NCBI GenBank assembly: GCA_023150895.1 | Contig: JAKLJY010000037.1 | Location: 1 to 64,000, forward strand | Reading direction: 5' to 3' | DNA: 64,000 nt | Source: Myxococcota bacterium | GTDB taxonomy: Bacteria; Myxococcota_A; Bradymonadia; UBA7976; UBA1532 | Shown here: positions 42,322 through 51,633 of the stretch, one piece after another | Numbering within the stretch: position 1 is the stretch's first letter | Layout: each line of letters begins with the position of its first letter | Position numbers and translations under genes: made by a program | The notes under the pieces: model-generated | Seen by the model: only the letters and a program-made list of their open reading frames with translations | Told to the model about the DNA's origin: nothing | Databases searched by the model: none

Positions 42322-44499
42322 ATGCGAGTACTCATCACGGGCGCGCAGGGGTTTCTGGGGTGTACGTTGGCGGCGGAGTGGCTCTCGGCCGATCCGGAGG
42401 TCCAGATTCTCGGCATCGGGCGGTCGGCTCGGGCGCCGGGGTTCGCTCGACCGGCCACTCGACGGGGGCGGCTCGTGCCTGCCACGTTCCCGGCTGCGCA
42501 GCGCGCGACGCTCGCGTCGTCGCGGTATGCCTATGCCGCCGTCGACGTCCTCGACCGGCCGACCCTCGCGGCGGTGGCCGCGCGGTTCCGGCCCGACGTG
42601 ATCGTGCACCTGGCCGCGCGGCTGAAGGACGACGCGCCCGCCGCGATGATGCGGGTCAACGTCGAGGGCACGCTCACGGTCATCGACGTCGCCGCCGGCC
42701 TGCCGCACCGGCCGCGCATCGTGCTCGGGTCGAGCGGCGCGGTCTACGGCATCCCGCAGGCGTTGCCGCTGCGCGAGGACACCCCCTTCGGGCCGGCAAC
42801 GGGCTTCTATGCCGTCACCCGGCGGTCGGCCGAGGAAGCGGCGCGGCTCGTGGCCGGTCGGGAGGAACTGCCCCTGATCGTCGCGCGCCTCTTCAACCCG
42901 GTCGGGCCCGGCCTCGACGAGCGTCACCTGCCGACGCGCCTGGCCGCAGCCTTCGTGGACGCCGCCGAGCGCGGCGAGCCGGCCGTCATCCACACCGGTC
43001 CGCTCGATGGCACGCGCGACTTCCTCGATGCCCGGGACGCCGCGGCTGCCCTGCGGTGGCTTGCGCTGCGGGGCGTCGGGGGCGAGACTTACAATGTCGG
43101 GAGCGGCGTGGGCACTCCGGTCGCGGCTCTCGTCGATCGCCTCGCGGCGGCGGCGGGTCTGGCCAATCGAGTCCAGATCGTCGAAGGTGCCCGGCGGGTC
43201 GACGACGTGCCACACCACGTGGCCGACGTCTCCCGCTTGCGCGCGACCGGTTTCGTCCCCCGGTACGACCTCGACATCACCGCTCGGGCGCTCGTCGGGT
43301 GGTATCGAGGGCTCGCTGCGACACCCTCTGCGGCCGACGGCGACCATGCGTCGGCCGGCGACCGGGCGCGCGACGACGGCCCGCTCACGGTCGCCGTCGA
43401 GACGCGGACGGAGTATCCCGTCGAGATCCGCGCCGGATTGCTCGACGAGGTCCCCGGTCGGCTGCGCGCGCGCATGGCGACGGATCGGGCCGTCATCGTG
43501 ACCGATCCGACGGTGGCCCGTCTGTACGGCGACCGCGTGCGCGAGGGGTTGGTGGCGGCGGGCTTCAAGGCCTCCACCTGCGTCATCGCCGAGGGTGAAC
43601 CCGCCAAGTGTCGGGAGGTCTGGGAACGCCTGGCGTTCGACCTGCGCCGGCACCAGTTCGAGCGGCGGTCGGTGCTCGTCTGCCTGGGGGGCGCGCTCGT
43701 CTCCGACGTCGGGGGCTTCGTCGCGGCGACGTTCATGCGCGGGGTGCCCTACGTCAACGTGCCGACCACGCTGCTCGCGCAGCACGACGGCGCCATCGGC
43801 GGCAAGGTGGCCATCAACACGCCCTGGGCCAAGAACGCCCTCGGCGCGTTCCACCACCCGGCGGCGGTCTACTGTGACCCCGAAACGCTGCGCACGCTCG
43901 ACGCCCGGAACCTCGCGGCCGGGGCCGCCGAAGCCATCAAGGTCGCGCTGACCGGCGACGCGACGCTCTTCGCGTTGCTCGAGGCCAACGCCGGGGCCGT
44001 TCTCGCGGGCTCGGACGCGGGCGTCCTGGAGCGCATCGTGCGTCGGTGCGCCGCGCAGAAGATCGCCCTGCTGGCCCCCGATCCGCTGGAGGTCGACCTG
44101 CGCCGCGCCCTCAACCTGGGGCACACCCTGGCGCACGCGTTGGAGACGGAGATGCACTACGAGGGCCTGCTGCACGGCGAGGCGGTGGGGATCGGGCTGG
44201 CCGTCGCGACCCTCGTGGCGCGCGCGCGCGGCGTTTGCCCGCCGACGGCCGTCGAACGGATCCTCGGCCTGTTGAGCGCCTATCGGCTGCCGCCCCGGGT
44301 GCCGGCCGCGCGCCTGCGGGCGGCGCTCGGCGCGCTCGCGGACATCCGGCGGATTCGGGGGGGCGCGCTGCACTTCGTGATGCCCGTCGCCATCGACGCC
44401 GTGCGCATCGTGCCGGAGGTCGGCCTCGATGAGCTGGCCGCCGCCCTCGACGTGGTCGCGACGCTCGCCCCCGAGGGGCGGGTAGAGCTCGCGGCGTGA
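42322..44499 (+). CDS. epimerase fused to 3-dehydroquinate synthase-like sugar phosphate cyclase
   Basis: The 725-residue protein is a two-domain fusion. Residues 1-340 are an extended short-chain dehydrogenase with ITGAQGFLG and SSGAVYG, but the catalytic Tyr-x-x-x-Lys reads FYAVTR, so Lys is replaced by Arg. Residues 355-725 are a DHQS-like cyclase: GGALVSDVGGFVAATFMRG, VPTTLLAQHDGAIGGKVAIN, AGAAEAIKVALTGD, LNLGHTLAHALE and LLHGEAVGIGL, which include the Glu and two His expected to bind zinc. Such cyclases make dehydroquinate, valiolones or deoxy-inosose. AAGGAGGG precedes the ATG at ideal spacing. The fusion suggests that a keto-cyclitol or its precursor is channelled between domains. Confidence 0.85.
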   Translation: MRVLITGAQGFLGCTLAAEWLSADPEVQILGIGRSARAPGFARPATRRGRLVPATFPAAQRATLASSRYAYAAVDVLDRPTLAAVAARFRPDVIVHLAARLKDDAPAAMMRVNVEGTLTVIDVAAGLPHRPRIVLGSSGAVYGIPQALPLREDTPFGPATGFYAVTRRSAEEAARLVAGREELPLIVARLFNPVGPGLDERHLPTRLAAAFVDAAERGEPAVIHTGPLDGTRDFLDARDAAAALRWLALRGVGGETYNVGSGVGTPVAALVDRLAAAAGLANRVQIVEGARRVDDVPHHVADVSRLRATGFVPRYDLDITARALVGWYRGLAATPSAADGDHASAGDRARDDGPLTVAVETRTEYPVEIRAGLLDEVPGRLRARMATDRAVIVTDPTVARLYGDRVREGLVAAGFKASTCVIAEGEPAKCREVWERLAFDLRRHQFERRSVLVCLGGALVSDVGGFVAATFMRGVPYVNVPTTLLAQHDGAIGGKVAINTPWAKNALGAFHHPAAVYCDPETLRTLDARNLAAGAAEAIKVALTGDATLFALLEANAGAVLAGSDAGVLERIVRRCAAQKIALLAPDPLEVDLRRALNLGHTLAHALETEMHYEGLLHGEAVGIGLAVATLVARARGVCPPTAVERILGLLSAYRLPPRVPAARLRAALGALADIRRIRGGALHFVMPVAIDAVRIVPEVGLDELAAALDVVATLAPEGRVELAA

Positions 44500-45338
44500 T
44501 CCTCGGGCTCGATCTCGGCGGGACGAAGCTCCTCGCCGCGCGGGTCGACGACGACGGCGCCCTCGTCGAGACCCGGCGTTGGCCGACGGGTCGCGCGCTG
44601 TCGCCGGCGCATTTCCTCGAACTCCTCGGCGAGGTCGCCCGCTGGGCGGGTCCGGTCCGCGCGGCAGGGCTCGGCTTCCCGGGGCTCGTGGACGCCGGGC
44701 GGGGTCATGCCCGGTCGAGCGTCATGCTGGACGGGTGGCGAGACGTCCCGATCGCCACGCAGGCCGAGGCGGTCCTGGGAGTGCCCATCCGGGTCGACAA
44801 CGACGTGAACGCCGCGGCGTTGGCCGAGCTTCACGTCCGCCGTCGCGCCGGGGAGCAGGTAGACGACCTCGTCCTGGTCGCGTTGGGCACCGGGATCGGC
44901 GGGGCGGTGGTGCTCGATGGGCGGTTGCATCGAGGGCGCGCGGGCCTCGCCGGCGAGATCGGTCACGTCGTCGTCGAGGCCACGCACGGCCCGCCCTGCC
45001 GCTGCGGCCGCCGGGGTTGCCTGGGTGCACTCGCGCCCGGTGAGATCTTCCTCGGCGGGCTGGAAAACGGGCCTGCCGAGCGCGCGGTCGAAGCGCTCGG
45101 TCAGGGGCTCGCGTCCGTGCTCAACGTGCTCGATCCCGGGCTGCTGGTGCTCGGCGGGGGGGTCGTGGACCGCCTGGAGGGCCTCGTCGCGCGCGTCGCC
45201 GACGCGACCCGACGCGCGGCGATGGCCGAGATCGGCGCCGACGTGCGGATCGAGCGCGCGATCGCCGGCGCCGCGGCCGGGGCATGGGGGGCGGCGCTCC
45301 TCGCCGTCGCAGCGCCGGCGGGAGGGCTGAGCCGATGA
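44496..45338 (+). CDS. ROK-family kinase-like protein
   Basis: The 280-residue ROK protein begins LGLDLGGTKLLAARV (the phosphate-binding loop D-x-G-G-T) and has RVDNDVNAAALAE with the catalytic Asp, followed by GLAGEIGHVVVE and the zinc-binding C-R-C-G-R-R-G-C-L-G-A-L. ROK proteins are mostly sugar kinases. In this cluster it could phosphorylate a sugar or cyclitol, like the cyclitol kinases of valiolone pathways. GTG start overlaps the cyclase stop; the 3' end overlaps the aminotransferase. Confidence 0.87.
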   Translation: MILGLDLGGTKLLAARVDDDGALVETRRWPTGRALSPAHFLELLGEVARWAGPVRAAGLGFPGLVDAGRGHARSSVMLDGWRDVPIATQAEAVLGVPIRVDNDVNAAALAELHVRRRAGEQVDDLVLVALGTGIGGAVVLDGRLHRGRAGLAGEIGHVVVEATHGPPCRCGRRGCLGALAPGEIFLGGLENGPAERAVEALGQGLASVLNVLDPGLLVLGGGVVDRLEGLVARVADATRRAAMAEIGADVRIERAIAGAAAGAWGAALLAVAAPAGGLSR

Positions 45339-46444
45339 CCGTACCGACGAAAGACTATGCCCGGCAGTATGCGCCCCTCTGGGAGGCCCTCGGGCCGGCC
45401 CTGCGGCGGGCGTTCTTCGAGGACGAGCCCATCCTGGGCGAGGCGGTCGACCGGTTCGAGCTTGACTTCGCGGACCGGCATGGCAAAGGCCTGCACGGCA
45501 TCGGCGTGAGCTCGGGCACGGACGCCGCCGTACTCGTCTACCGTGCCCTCGGGTGGTCGCCCGGAGACGAAGTCGTCACGAACGCGCACACCTTCTCGGG
45601 CGTCGTCACGGCCCTTCTGCTCGCCGGGCTCGTGCCGCGGCTCGTCGACCCCGAGCCGGAGACCGGCCGCCTGCGGCCTGCGGACGTCGACGCGGCCATC
45701 GGTCCCCGCACGCGGGGCGTCCTGGCGGTCCACCTGCACGGCCACCCGGAGCCCGTCGACGCGCTCGAGTCGCTGTGTGCGACGCGGGGCATCACGCTCC
45801 TCGAGGACTGCGCGCAGGCGCACGAAGCGCGCCTCGGCGGGCGTCGCGCCGGTACGTTCGGCCGCGCGGCGTTCTTCAGCTTCCACCCGAGCAAGAACCT
45901 CGGCGCGTTCGGCGATGCGGGCCTCGTCCTCACCCCCGATCCGGCGCTCGCCGAGTCGCTGCGCGTGCTGCGCAACCTCGGCAAGGCGGGGAAGTACAGC
46001 TTCGACGCGGTCGGCCCGAACGCGAAGCTCGACACGCTCCAGGCGGTGATTCTGAACGCGAAGCTGCCGTACCTCGCCGGTTGGACGGAGCGGCGCCGGA
46101 CGCTCTCCGCCCGCTACCGCGAGGGCCTCGCCGGGGTACCCGGGCTGACGTTGCCGCGCGTCGAGGCGGGCGCCGAGCCGGCCTGGCATCTCTTCGTGGT
46201 CCACTGCGCCGAGCGGGACGCGCTGAGGGCGTTTCTCGCCGCGCGGGGCATCGCCACGGGGCTGCACTACCCCATCGCCGCCCACGACCAGCCCGCCCTG
46301 GCCCCCCACCTGGCCCACTGCGGCCCTCTGCCCGTCGCGCGGGCCCTGGCCGCGACGTGTCTGAGCCTTCCGCTGTCGCACGAGCACGGCGACGACGAGA
46401 TCGAGCGCGTCATCGACGCCGTGCGGGATTGGGGGCGACGGTGA
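45335..46444 (+). CDS. DegT/DnrJ/EryC1/StrS-family sugar aminotransferase
   Basis: This 369-residue PLP-dependent enzyme belongs to the DegT/DnrJ/EryC1/StrS group. SSGTDAAVLVYRALG holds the phosphate-binding residues, LLEDCAQAHEAR contains the Asp that contacts the pyridine nitrogen, and SFHPSKNLGAFGDAG provides the Schiff-base Lys187. It would transfer an amino group, commonly from Glu or Gln, to a keto sugar or keto-cyclitol. ATGA overlap with the ROK gene and GTGA overlap with the GH4-like gene place it firmly in the operon and point to an aminated product. Confidence 0.9.
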   Translation: MTVPTKDYARQYAPLWEALGPALRRAFFEDEPILGEAVDRFELDFADRHGKGLHGIGVSSGTDAAVLVYRALGWSPGDEVVTNAHTFSGVVTALLLAGLVPRLVDPEPETGRLRPADVDAAIGPRTRGVLAVHLHGHPEPVDALESLCATRGITLLEDCAQAHEARLGGRRAGTFGRAAFFSFHPSKNLGAFGDAGLVLTPDPALAESLRVLRNLGKAGKYSFDAVGPNAKLDTLQAVILNAKLPYLAGWTERRRTLSARYREGLAGVPGLTLPRVEAGAEPAWHLFVVHCAERDALRAFLAARGIATGLHYPIAAHDQPALAPHLAHCGPLPVARALAATCLSLPLSHEHGDDEIERVIDAVRDWGRR

Positions 46445-47616
46445 AGATCACGATCCTCGGGGGCGGGGTCTCGACGCCGCGCCTGTGCGGTCTGCTGACG
46501 GCGGCGCTGCCGGGGGCCCTCGACATCGTCCTTCACGGGCGGCGGGTCGACCGCCTCGAACTCCTGGCGCGGGCCGCGACCCATCGGGCGCCGGGCGCGC
46601 GCGTTTCGGCCGAGGCCGGGCTCGAGCGGGCCCTGGCCGGGGCGGACGCGGTCGTGCTGCTCGTCCGCGTCGGCGGCTTCGCGGCGCGTCTGCACGACGA
46701 ACTCTTCCCGCAGGCGTTCGGGCTCGCGGGGGACGAGGGGCTCGGCGCCGGCGGGCTGGCGAACGGTTGGCGCACGGTGCCGTTCGTCCAGGCCCTCGCC
46801 GATATGGTGCGCCGCCGTTGTCCGGGCGCGTTCGTCGCCAACCTGATGGCGCCGCTGGGCATGACGACCGCGGTTCTCGTCGACGCCGGCCTGGACGTGC
46901 TGGGGATCTGCGAGCTGCCGGCGGTGACCCGGGCGGCCCTGGGCTACGGCCCCGGGGATGGCCGCTACGGTGGCCTGAACCACCTCGGCTGGTTCTGGGA
47001 CCTCCCGGATCGGCCGGGCGTGCACCCGTTGAAGTATCAGGCCCGGGTGTTCGGCGACGGCCCGATTGCGGGCGCCCCGGCCCCGCAGCCTCCACGAGCC
47101 GCGGCGCTGGCCGCGCTCGATGCCCGCGTTGCGGCGCGACTGGCGGCCGAACCCGGACGAATCGCCCCGGAAGAAGGCGAGCGCCCGACCCCGTGGTTCG
47201 AGCATGCGCTCTTGCCCGTGCTGGCTGCGCGTCTCGGGGGGCCGGCCCATGCGGGGTTCGGCAACGTGCGAAACGGCGGCCTGATCCCCGAACTCCCGGC
47301 GGCGCAGGTCGTCGAGGTCGAGCTGACGGTGTCCGGGCGCGTGGTCACGCCCCGAGTGCCCGGGCCGCTCCCGACCGAGACGCTCGGGCTCCTGCAGCGC
47401 GTGGCCCGGGCGGACCGCCTGGGACTGGACGCCGCGCGGACCCGGTCCGTCGACGGCCTCCGCCGTGCGATGGCGGCGCTGCCCTATTCGCTCTCCGAAG
47501 CGGCGCTCCACGCCCTGACCGCCGCGGCCGTCGCGCCGCCCGCGGCCGGCCTGGAGGCCGCCCTGCCCCCCCTGCCCGGCATGCCCACCCACGACCCGGA
47601 GGCCCCCGTCCCATGA
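46441..47616 (+). CDS. GH4-like NAD-dependent sugar enzyme
   Basis: The 391-residue protein resembles family 4 glycoside hydrolases. It has an N-terminal Rossmann motif (KITILGGGVSTPRLCGLL) and FVANLMAPLGMTTAVLV, and the metal-site residues of the family appear as Cys157 in LGICELPAV and His181 in GLNHLGW. GH4 enzymes use NAD to oxidise C3 of a glycoside transiently, so a relative in a biosynthetic operon may be a dehydrogenase or a glycosidase that frees an intermediate. It is overlapped by neighbours at both ends. Confidence 0.75.
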   Translation: MKITILGGGVSTPRLCGLLTAALPGALDIVLHGRRVDRLELLARAATHRAPGARVSAEAGLERALAGADAVVLLVRVGGFAARLHDELFPQAFGLAGDEGLGAGGLANGWRTVPFVQALADMVRRRCPGAFVANLMAPLGMTTAVLVDAGLDVLGICELPAVTRAALGYGPGDGRYGGLNHLGWFWDLPDRPGVHPLKYQARVFGDGPIAGAPAPQPPRAAALAALDARVAARLAAEPGRIAPEEGERPTPWFEHALLPVLAARLGGPAHAGFGNVRNGGLIPELPAAQVVEVELTVSGRVVTPRVPGPLPTETLGLLQRVARADRLGLDAARTRSVDGLRRAMAALPYSLSEAALHALTAAAVAPPAAGLEAALPPLPGMPTHDPEAPVP

Positions 47617-48551
47617 AGCTCGGCGTCTGTGCGCAGGTGTTCTACGACCTCCCCTTCGACGAGGCGCTCTCGACCGCTCGGCGGCTCGGCTTCGAGGCCA
47701 TCGAGCTGCCGGTTCACCTCGGCAATCCGTTTCTGGACCTCGACGCCGCCCTGGCCGGTGAGTGGACGACGCTCGCCGCCCGGATCCGGGCCGCCGGGCT
47801 GACAATCTCTGCGCTGAGCGTGCACCAGGAGGGGCAGCTGCTGCTCGGCCCGCATCCGCCGACGGTCGACCCGGCCGAGCGCAGCGCCTTTGCCGCTCGA
47901 CGCATGGTGCAGGCCGCCGAGCTTGCGCAGCGCCTCGACGTGCCGACGGTCTGCGGCTTCACCGGCTGCGGCGACTGGACGCGCTTCTTCCCCTGGCCGG
48001 ACCCCGTGGGGTTCGCCCGCGAAGAGGGCCCCTTCCGGGAGCGGCTCCTCCCCGTGCTCGACGCCTACGCGCGGCTCGGGGTGCGGTTCGCGCACGAGTG
48101 TCACCCGTTTCAGTACGCCTACGACCTCGAGACCGCGCAGCGCGCCGTCGAGCTGGTCGACGGGCACCCCGCCTTCGCCTTCAACCTGGATCCGGCGAAC
48201 CTCCACTTCGCGGAGATCGACCCCTGCGAGTTCCTCGAAACGCTCGGCGACCGCGTCGTGCACGTCCACGCCAAGGACGCCGAGCGGGTGCAGCACCGCC
48301 GCGGGCGGTCGGGGACGCTCGCCCAGGGCCCCTGGGACCGGGCGGGGCGCGGGTTCCGGTTTCGCGTGCCCGGGTGGGGGGACCTCGACTGGCGCCGCAT
48401 CGTGACCGCCTTGCACGTCGCCGGCTACCGGGGCGTGCTGGCCGTCGAGCACGAGGACCCCACCATGAGTCGCCGCGAGGGCCTCTCGCAGGCCGTGCGG
48501 CACCTGGAGCCCATCCTGCTGCACGAGCCGCCCACGGAGCGGTTCTGGTGA
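47613..48551 (+). CDS. sugar phosphate isomerase/epimerase (AP-endonuclease-like TIM barrel)
   Basis: The 312-residue TIM-barrel protein begins MKLGVCAQVFYDLPFDEALST and has the metal-binding features of xylose isomerase-like enzymes: Glu in AIELPVH, His/Glu in FAHECHPFQYAY, Asp in FNLDPANLHF and His/Glu in VVHVHAKDAE and LAVEHEDP. Such proteins include inosose dehydratases and isomerases (IolE/IolI), which fits a cyclitol pathway. ATG overlaps the GH4-like stop, and its own stop overlaps the kinase fusion. Confidence 0.87.
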   Translation: MKLGVCAQVFYDLPFDEALSTARRLGFEAIELPVHLGNPFLDLDAALAGEWTTLAARIRAAGLTISALSVHQEGQLLLGPHPPTVDPAERSAFAARRMVQAAELAQRLDVPTVCGFTGCGDWTRFFPWPDPVGFAREEGPFRERLLPVLDAYARLGVRFAHECHPFQYAYDLETAQRAVELVDGHPAFAFNLDPANLHFAEIDPCEFLETLGDRVVHVHAKDAERVQHRRGRSGTLAQGPWDRAGRGFRFRVPGWGDLDWRRIVTALHVAGYRGVLAVEHEDPTMSRREGLSQAVRHLEPILLHEPPTERFW

Positions 48552-50422
48552 GCGCGCGCCCCCCCGAAGCGCCGGACGTCGTCCGGTCCACGGCCGCTCA
48601 CCAGGAGACCCTGACGCCGCCACCGTCGGCGCAGCCGCCGCGGGTCGTCGTGTTGGCCCTCCCGCGGCCGATGCTCTGCGCCGTCTTCGAGCCCGAGCGG
48701 TTCGGTCGCCTGCGGGCAAAGGCGGTCTTCGCGTTGGCCGAGCGAATCGGTGGCGGCGATGGCCCGGCGCCGGTGATCGACCTCGAGGATCCGGAGAACG
48801 CGACGGACCTCCCGGCGCAGCTCGACCGGCTCGCCGCGGCGGGCGTCGACCGCCTCGTGCTGTACGGCGCCGCGGAGCGCCCGATCTACGCCCGTGAGAT
48901 CGCGGCCCGCTTCCCGGGCGGGGTCGAGGCCAACGCCCCGGACGCGCTGTTGTGGCGGGCCCGGACGTCGACCGCGCCCGTCGTCGAGCTCGGCGAGGGC
49001 TTGTACCGCATCGACGAGGGGACGCCTCCCCCGCCGAACGCGGCGGCCCTGCTGTGGCGCACGCCGGGCGAGGTCGACTCGCCCCGGTCGGGTGGGGAGA
49101 ACGGGACCATCCCGATGGCCCCGTTGGCCGACGATCCCGAGGGCCGGCTGGGGGCCGGCGTGGGTCTGTCCCCGCCCGCGGCGCTTGCCGGCCACGCGTC
49201 CGGGACGAAGCTGCGGGACGCCTGGGCGGCCTTCTGGCCCCACGAGGTCTTCCGCGCCGCCGTGCTCGGGCTCGATCCCCTGCTCGAGGCGGCGCTGGCC
49301 CGTGCCCCCGCGCCGGAGGCCCTGCCCGTCCCGCTGCTGGCGGTGACGGGCATGGATGGCAGCGGCAAGTCGACGCACGTCGAGCACCTGGCGCGGGCAC
49401 TGTCGGCCGCCGGGCAGCGCGTCGCCATCGTGAAGCTGTACCGACAGGGGGCGTTCCTCCAGCTCGCCGACGAACTCGGCGCGCGCACCCGGCGCGGGGG
49501 CCCCATCAGCGCGTTTCGGCTCTCGCGGGTCGTCAAGCTGTGGGACACGCTGCGGGTCTTCGACGAGGTCCTGCCGGGGGCCGCGGCGCTGCACGACGTG
49601 CTCATCGGCGACCGCTGGACGGAGACGCACCTCGCCGCAGCCGCGAGTCAGCTCGGCTGGGATCTCCGGGCCCACGGCGCGCTCGCCTGCGCCCCCGCCC
49701 CCGAGGGGTGCGCGTGGCTGCTCCTGCCACCGGAGGTGGCCCTCGCCCGCATCGAGGCCCGCGGCGTGCCGCGCACGGCCGACGAGCACCCGGCCGGCCT
49801 CGCCGGCTACGCCTGGGCGTTCGACGACCTCTCCCGGGGCGGCGCGAACCTGCGCCTCGACGCCCGGGCGGACGAGGCGGAGAACGTGGGCCGCATCCGG
49901 GGTTTCTTCCGGGTCGGACGGGGCGACGCCTCCGCGACCGAGGCCCCGCGCCCGACGCCCCCGAGACCTGCACCCCCCGCGCAGCCCCTCGGGACGCGCA
50001 CCGCCGTCGTGCTCGGCGCCGCGCCCGGGAGCCCCACGCTCGCGGCCTCGGCGCGCCCCTGGCTGCACCGTGCCGGTGCCGTCTCCCTGGACTTCGTGCT
50101 CGAGGGCCTCGCCGCGCGCGTGCTGCTCGACCTGCGCGAGACCCGCCCCGCAAGGGCCTCGGCCCCGCTGTGGCCGGGGGTGCTTCACCGCCTGTTCCCC
50201 GACCTCTCGGCGCTGGCCGAGCTGGACCGCCTGCTGTCCGCCGAAGCGACGATCGTCGGCTGGCGGCCGCCGACCGCGGCGGACTTCGCGTTCGCCCCGT
50301 CGCCCGAAGGCGCCGCCCGTCTGGCCGCTGCGTACGGTGCGGCGCTCGCGGACCTGGCGGCGGAGCAGGGGTGGCCGCGTCTCCAGGACGCGGGCGCAGC
50401 GGGGGGCGGGGGCTCGCCATGA
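48548..50422 (+). CDS. three-part fusion with central thymidylate kinase-like domain
   Basis: The 624-residue protein has a central nucleoside/thymidylate kinase-like domain with the P-loop TGMDGSGKSTHVEHLARAL (Gly268-Thr276) and the LIGDRWTETH segment. It is flanked by a roughly 265-residue N-terminal region with Rossmann-like strands (RVVVLALPRPMLCAVF, LVLYGAAERPIYAREIA) and a roughly 130-residue C-terminal domain (RTAVVLGAAPGSPTLAAS). Neither flank is recognised. A nucleotide or sugar kinase role is the safest guess. GTG start overlaps the isomerase stop; the 3' end overlaps the GT4 gene. Confidence 0.68.
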   Translation: MSARPPEAPDVVRSTAAHQETLTPPPSAQPPRVVVLALPRPMLCAVFEPERFGRLRAKAVFALAERIGGGDGPAPVIDLEDPENATDLPAQLDRLAAAGVDRLVLYGAAERPIYAREIAARFPGGVEANAPDALLWRARTSTAPVVELGEGLYRIDEGTPPPPNAAALLWRTPGEVDSPRSGGENGTIPMAPLADDPEGRLGAGVGLSPPAALAGHASGTKLRDAWAAFWPHEVFRAAVLGLDPLLEAALARAPAPEALPVPLLAVTGMDGSGKSTHVEHLARALSAAGQRVAIVKLYRQGAFLQLADELGARTRRGGPISAFRLSRVVKLWDTLRVFDEVLPGAAALHDVLIGDRWTETHLAAAASQLGWDLRAHGALACAPAPEGCAWLLLPPEVALARIEARGVPRTADEHPAGLAGYAWAFDDLSRGGANLRLDARADEAENVGRIRGFFRVGRGDASATEAPRPTPPRPAPPAQPLGTRTAVVLGAAPGSPTLAASARPWLHRAGAVSLDFVLEGLAARVLLDLRETRPARASAPLWPGVLHRLFPDLSALAELDRLLSAEATIVGWRPPTAADFAFAPSPEGAARLAAAYGAALADLAAEQGWPRLQDAGAAGGGGSP

Positions 50423-51633
50423 TCCCACCGCCGCGCGTCGGGACCATCATCACCTCGCTCTACGGTGCCGGCGGGGACGAGAACCGGCTCATCGAGCACC
50501 TCCGGGCGCGGGACCCCGAGCGGGTCGACCACCGCCTGTGCGTCGTGCTGGCGCCCGACCCCGCGGTCGAGGCCGGCGGGGGCAGCCTGCGCCGGCGACT
50601 CTCGGACTGCGGGCCCGTACCGTTCGAGCTCGGGGAGACCCCCCTGCGGCTGCAACCGCGGCTCCCGCACCCGGCCGCCGAGCTGCGCCTGGCCGCGACC
50701 ACCGCGCGCGTCGTCTGGCGTCTCTCCCGTTGGCTCGTCCGGGAGCGCATCGACGTGGTCGACGCCCGGCTGTCGCTGGGGACGGCCCTCTCGGTCGCCG
50801 CGGCACGCCTCGCGGGGCACCTGCCCGTCGTGGCCACCACCTACGGGCCCCGCTACTTCGAGCGGCCGGCGGTCCGGGCGTTCGGCCGGCGCGTCTACCG
50901 CGCCGTCGACACCCTCGTCAGCGACGCGCGACCCCGGCTCGACGACGTCTGCGCGTTCGTGGGGCGACCCTTGCGCTGTGTCGTCGTGCCCAACGGGATC
51001 AGCGCCCCGATGGCCGAAGTGTCCCGTGGGGCGATGCGCGCCCGGCTCGGCATCCCGGACGACGCACCCGTCGTGGGGCAGATCGCGCGGTTCGTGGACT
51101 TCAAGGGACACGACCGCCTGATCGACGCGCTGCCCGCGTTGCTGCGGCGGGTCCCCGACGCGCACCTCGTCCTGTGCGGCCTCGTCGAATCGCAGGCTTG
51201 TTTCGACGCGCTCGGCGAGCGGGCGCGCGCTCGGGGCGTCGGGGAACGGGTGCATCTGCTCTCCTGGCCCGGCCCCATCGGCGACGTCTGGGGCGTCCTG
51301 GACGTCCACGCGCATCCGACGCGCTACGACTCGTCCCCCATCGCCATCGCCGAGGCCATGGCCTGCGGGCTGCCCTCGGTCGCGACGGACGTCGGCGGCG
51401 TCGGCGAGCTGATCGACGAAGGGTGCACGGGACGCCTGCTGCCGGCGGACGTTTCGGCGGAGGCGCTCGCCCCTGCACTCGCCGCTCTGCTGGGCGACGA
51501 CGCCCTGCGCAAGACGATGGGCCGCGCGGCCCGGGCGCGCTACGAGCAGCGGCATGGTCCCCGGACGATGGCGAACGCGATGGAGGACGTCTACCGCGAG
51601 GTCGCCGCGCGGCGGGCGGCCTCGATGCCCTGA
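50419..51633 (+). CDS. GT4-family glycosyltransferase
   Basis: The 404-residue GT-B glycosyltransferase has an N-terminal acceptor domain (VGTIITSLYGAGGDENRL...) and a donor domain beginning RLGIPDDAPVVGQIARFVDFKGHD, with HAHPTRYDSSPIAIAEAMACGLPSV containing the E-x(7)-E nucleotide-sugar-binding motif. It would transfer the cluster's activated sugar or cyclitol to an acceptor. It ends the long plus-strand operon (38908-51633) and overlaps the divergent dehydrogenase by 43 bases at the 3' end. Confidence 0.87.
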   Translation: MIPPPRVGTIITSLYGAGGDENRLIEHLRARDPERVDHRLCVVLAPDPAVEAGGGSLRRRLSDCGPVPFELGETPLRLQPRLPHPAAELRLAATTARVVWRLSRWLVRERIDVVDARLSLGTALSVAAARLAGHLPVVATTYGPRYFERPAVRAFGRRVYRAVDTLVSDARPRLDDVCAFVGRPLRCVVVPNGISAPMAEVSRGAMRARLGIPDDAPVVGQIARFVDFKGHDRLIDALPALLRRVPDAHLVLCGLVESQACFDALGERARARGVGERVHLLSWPGPIGDVWGVLDVHAHPTRYDSSPIAIAEAMACGLPSVATDVGGVGELIDEGCTGRLLPADVSAEALAPALAALLGDDALRKTMGRAARARYEQRHGPRTMANAMEDVYREVAARRAASMP

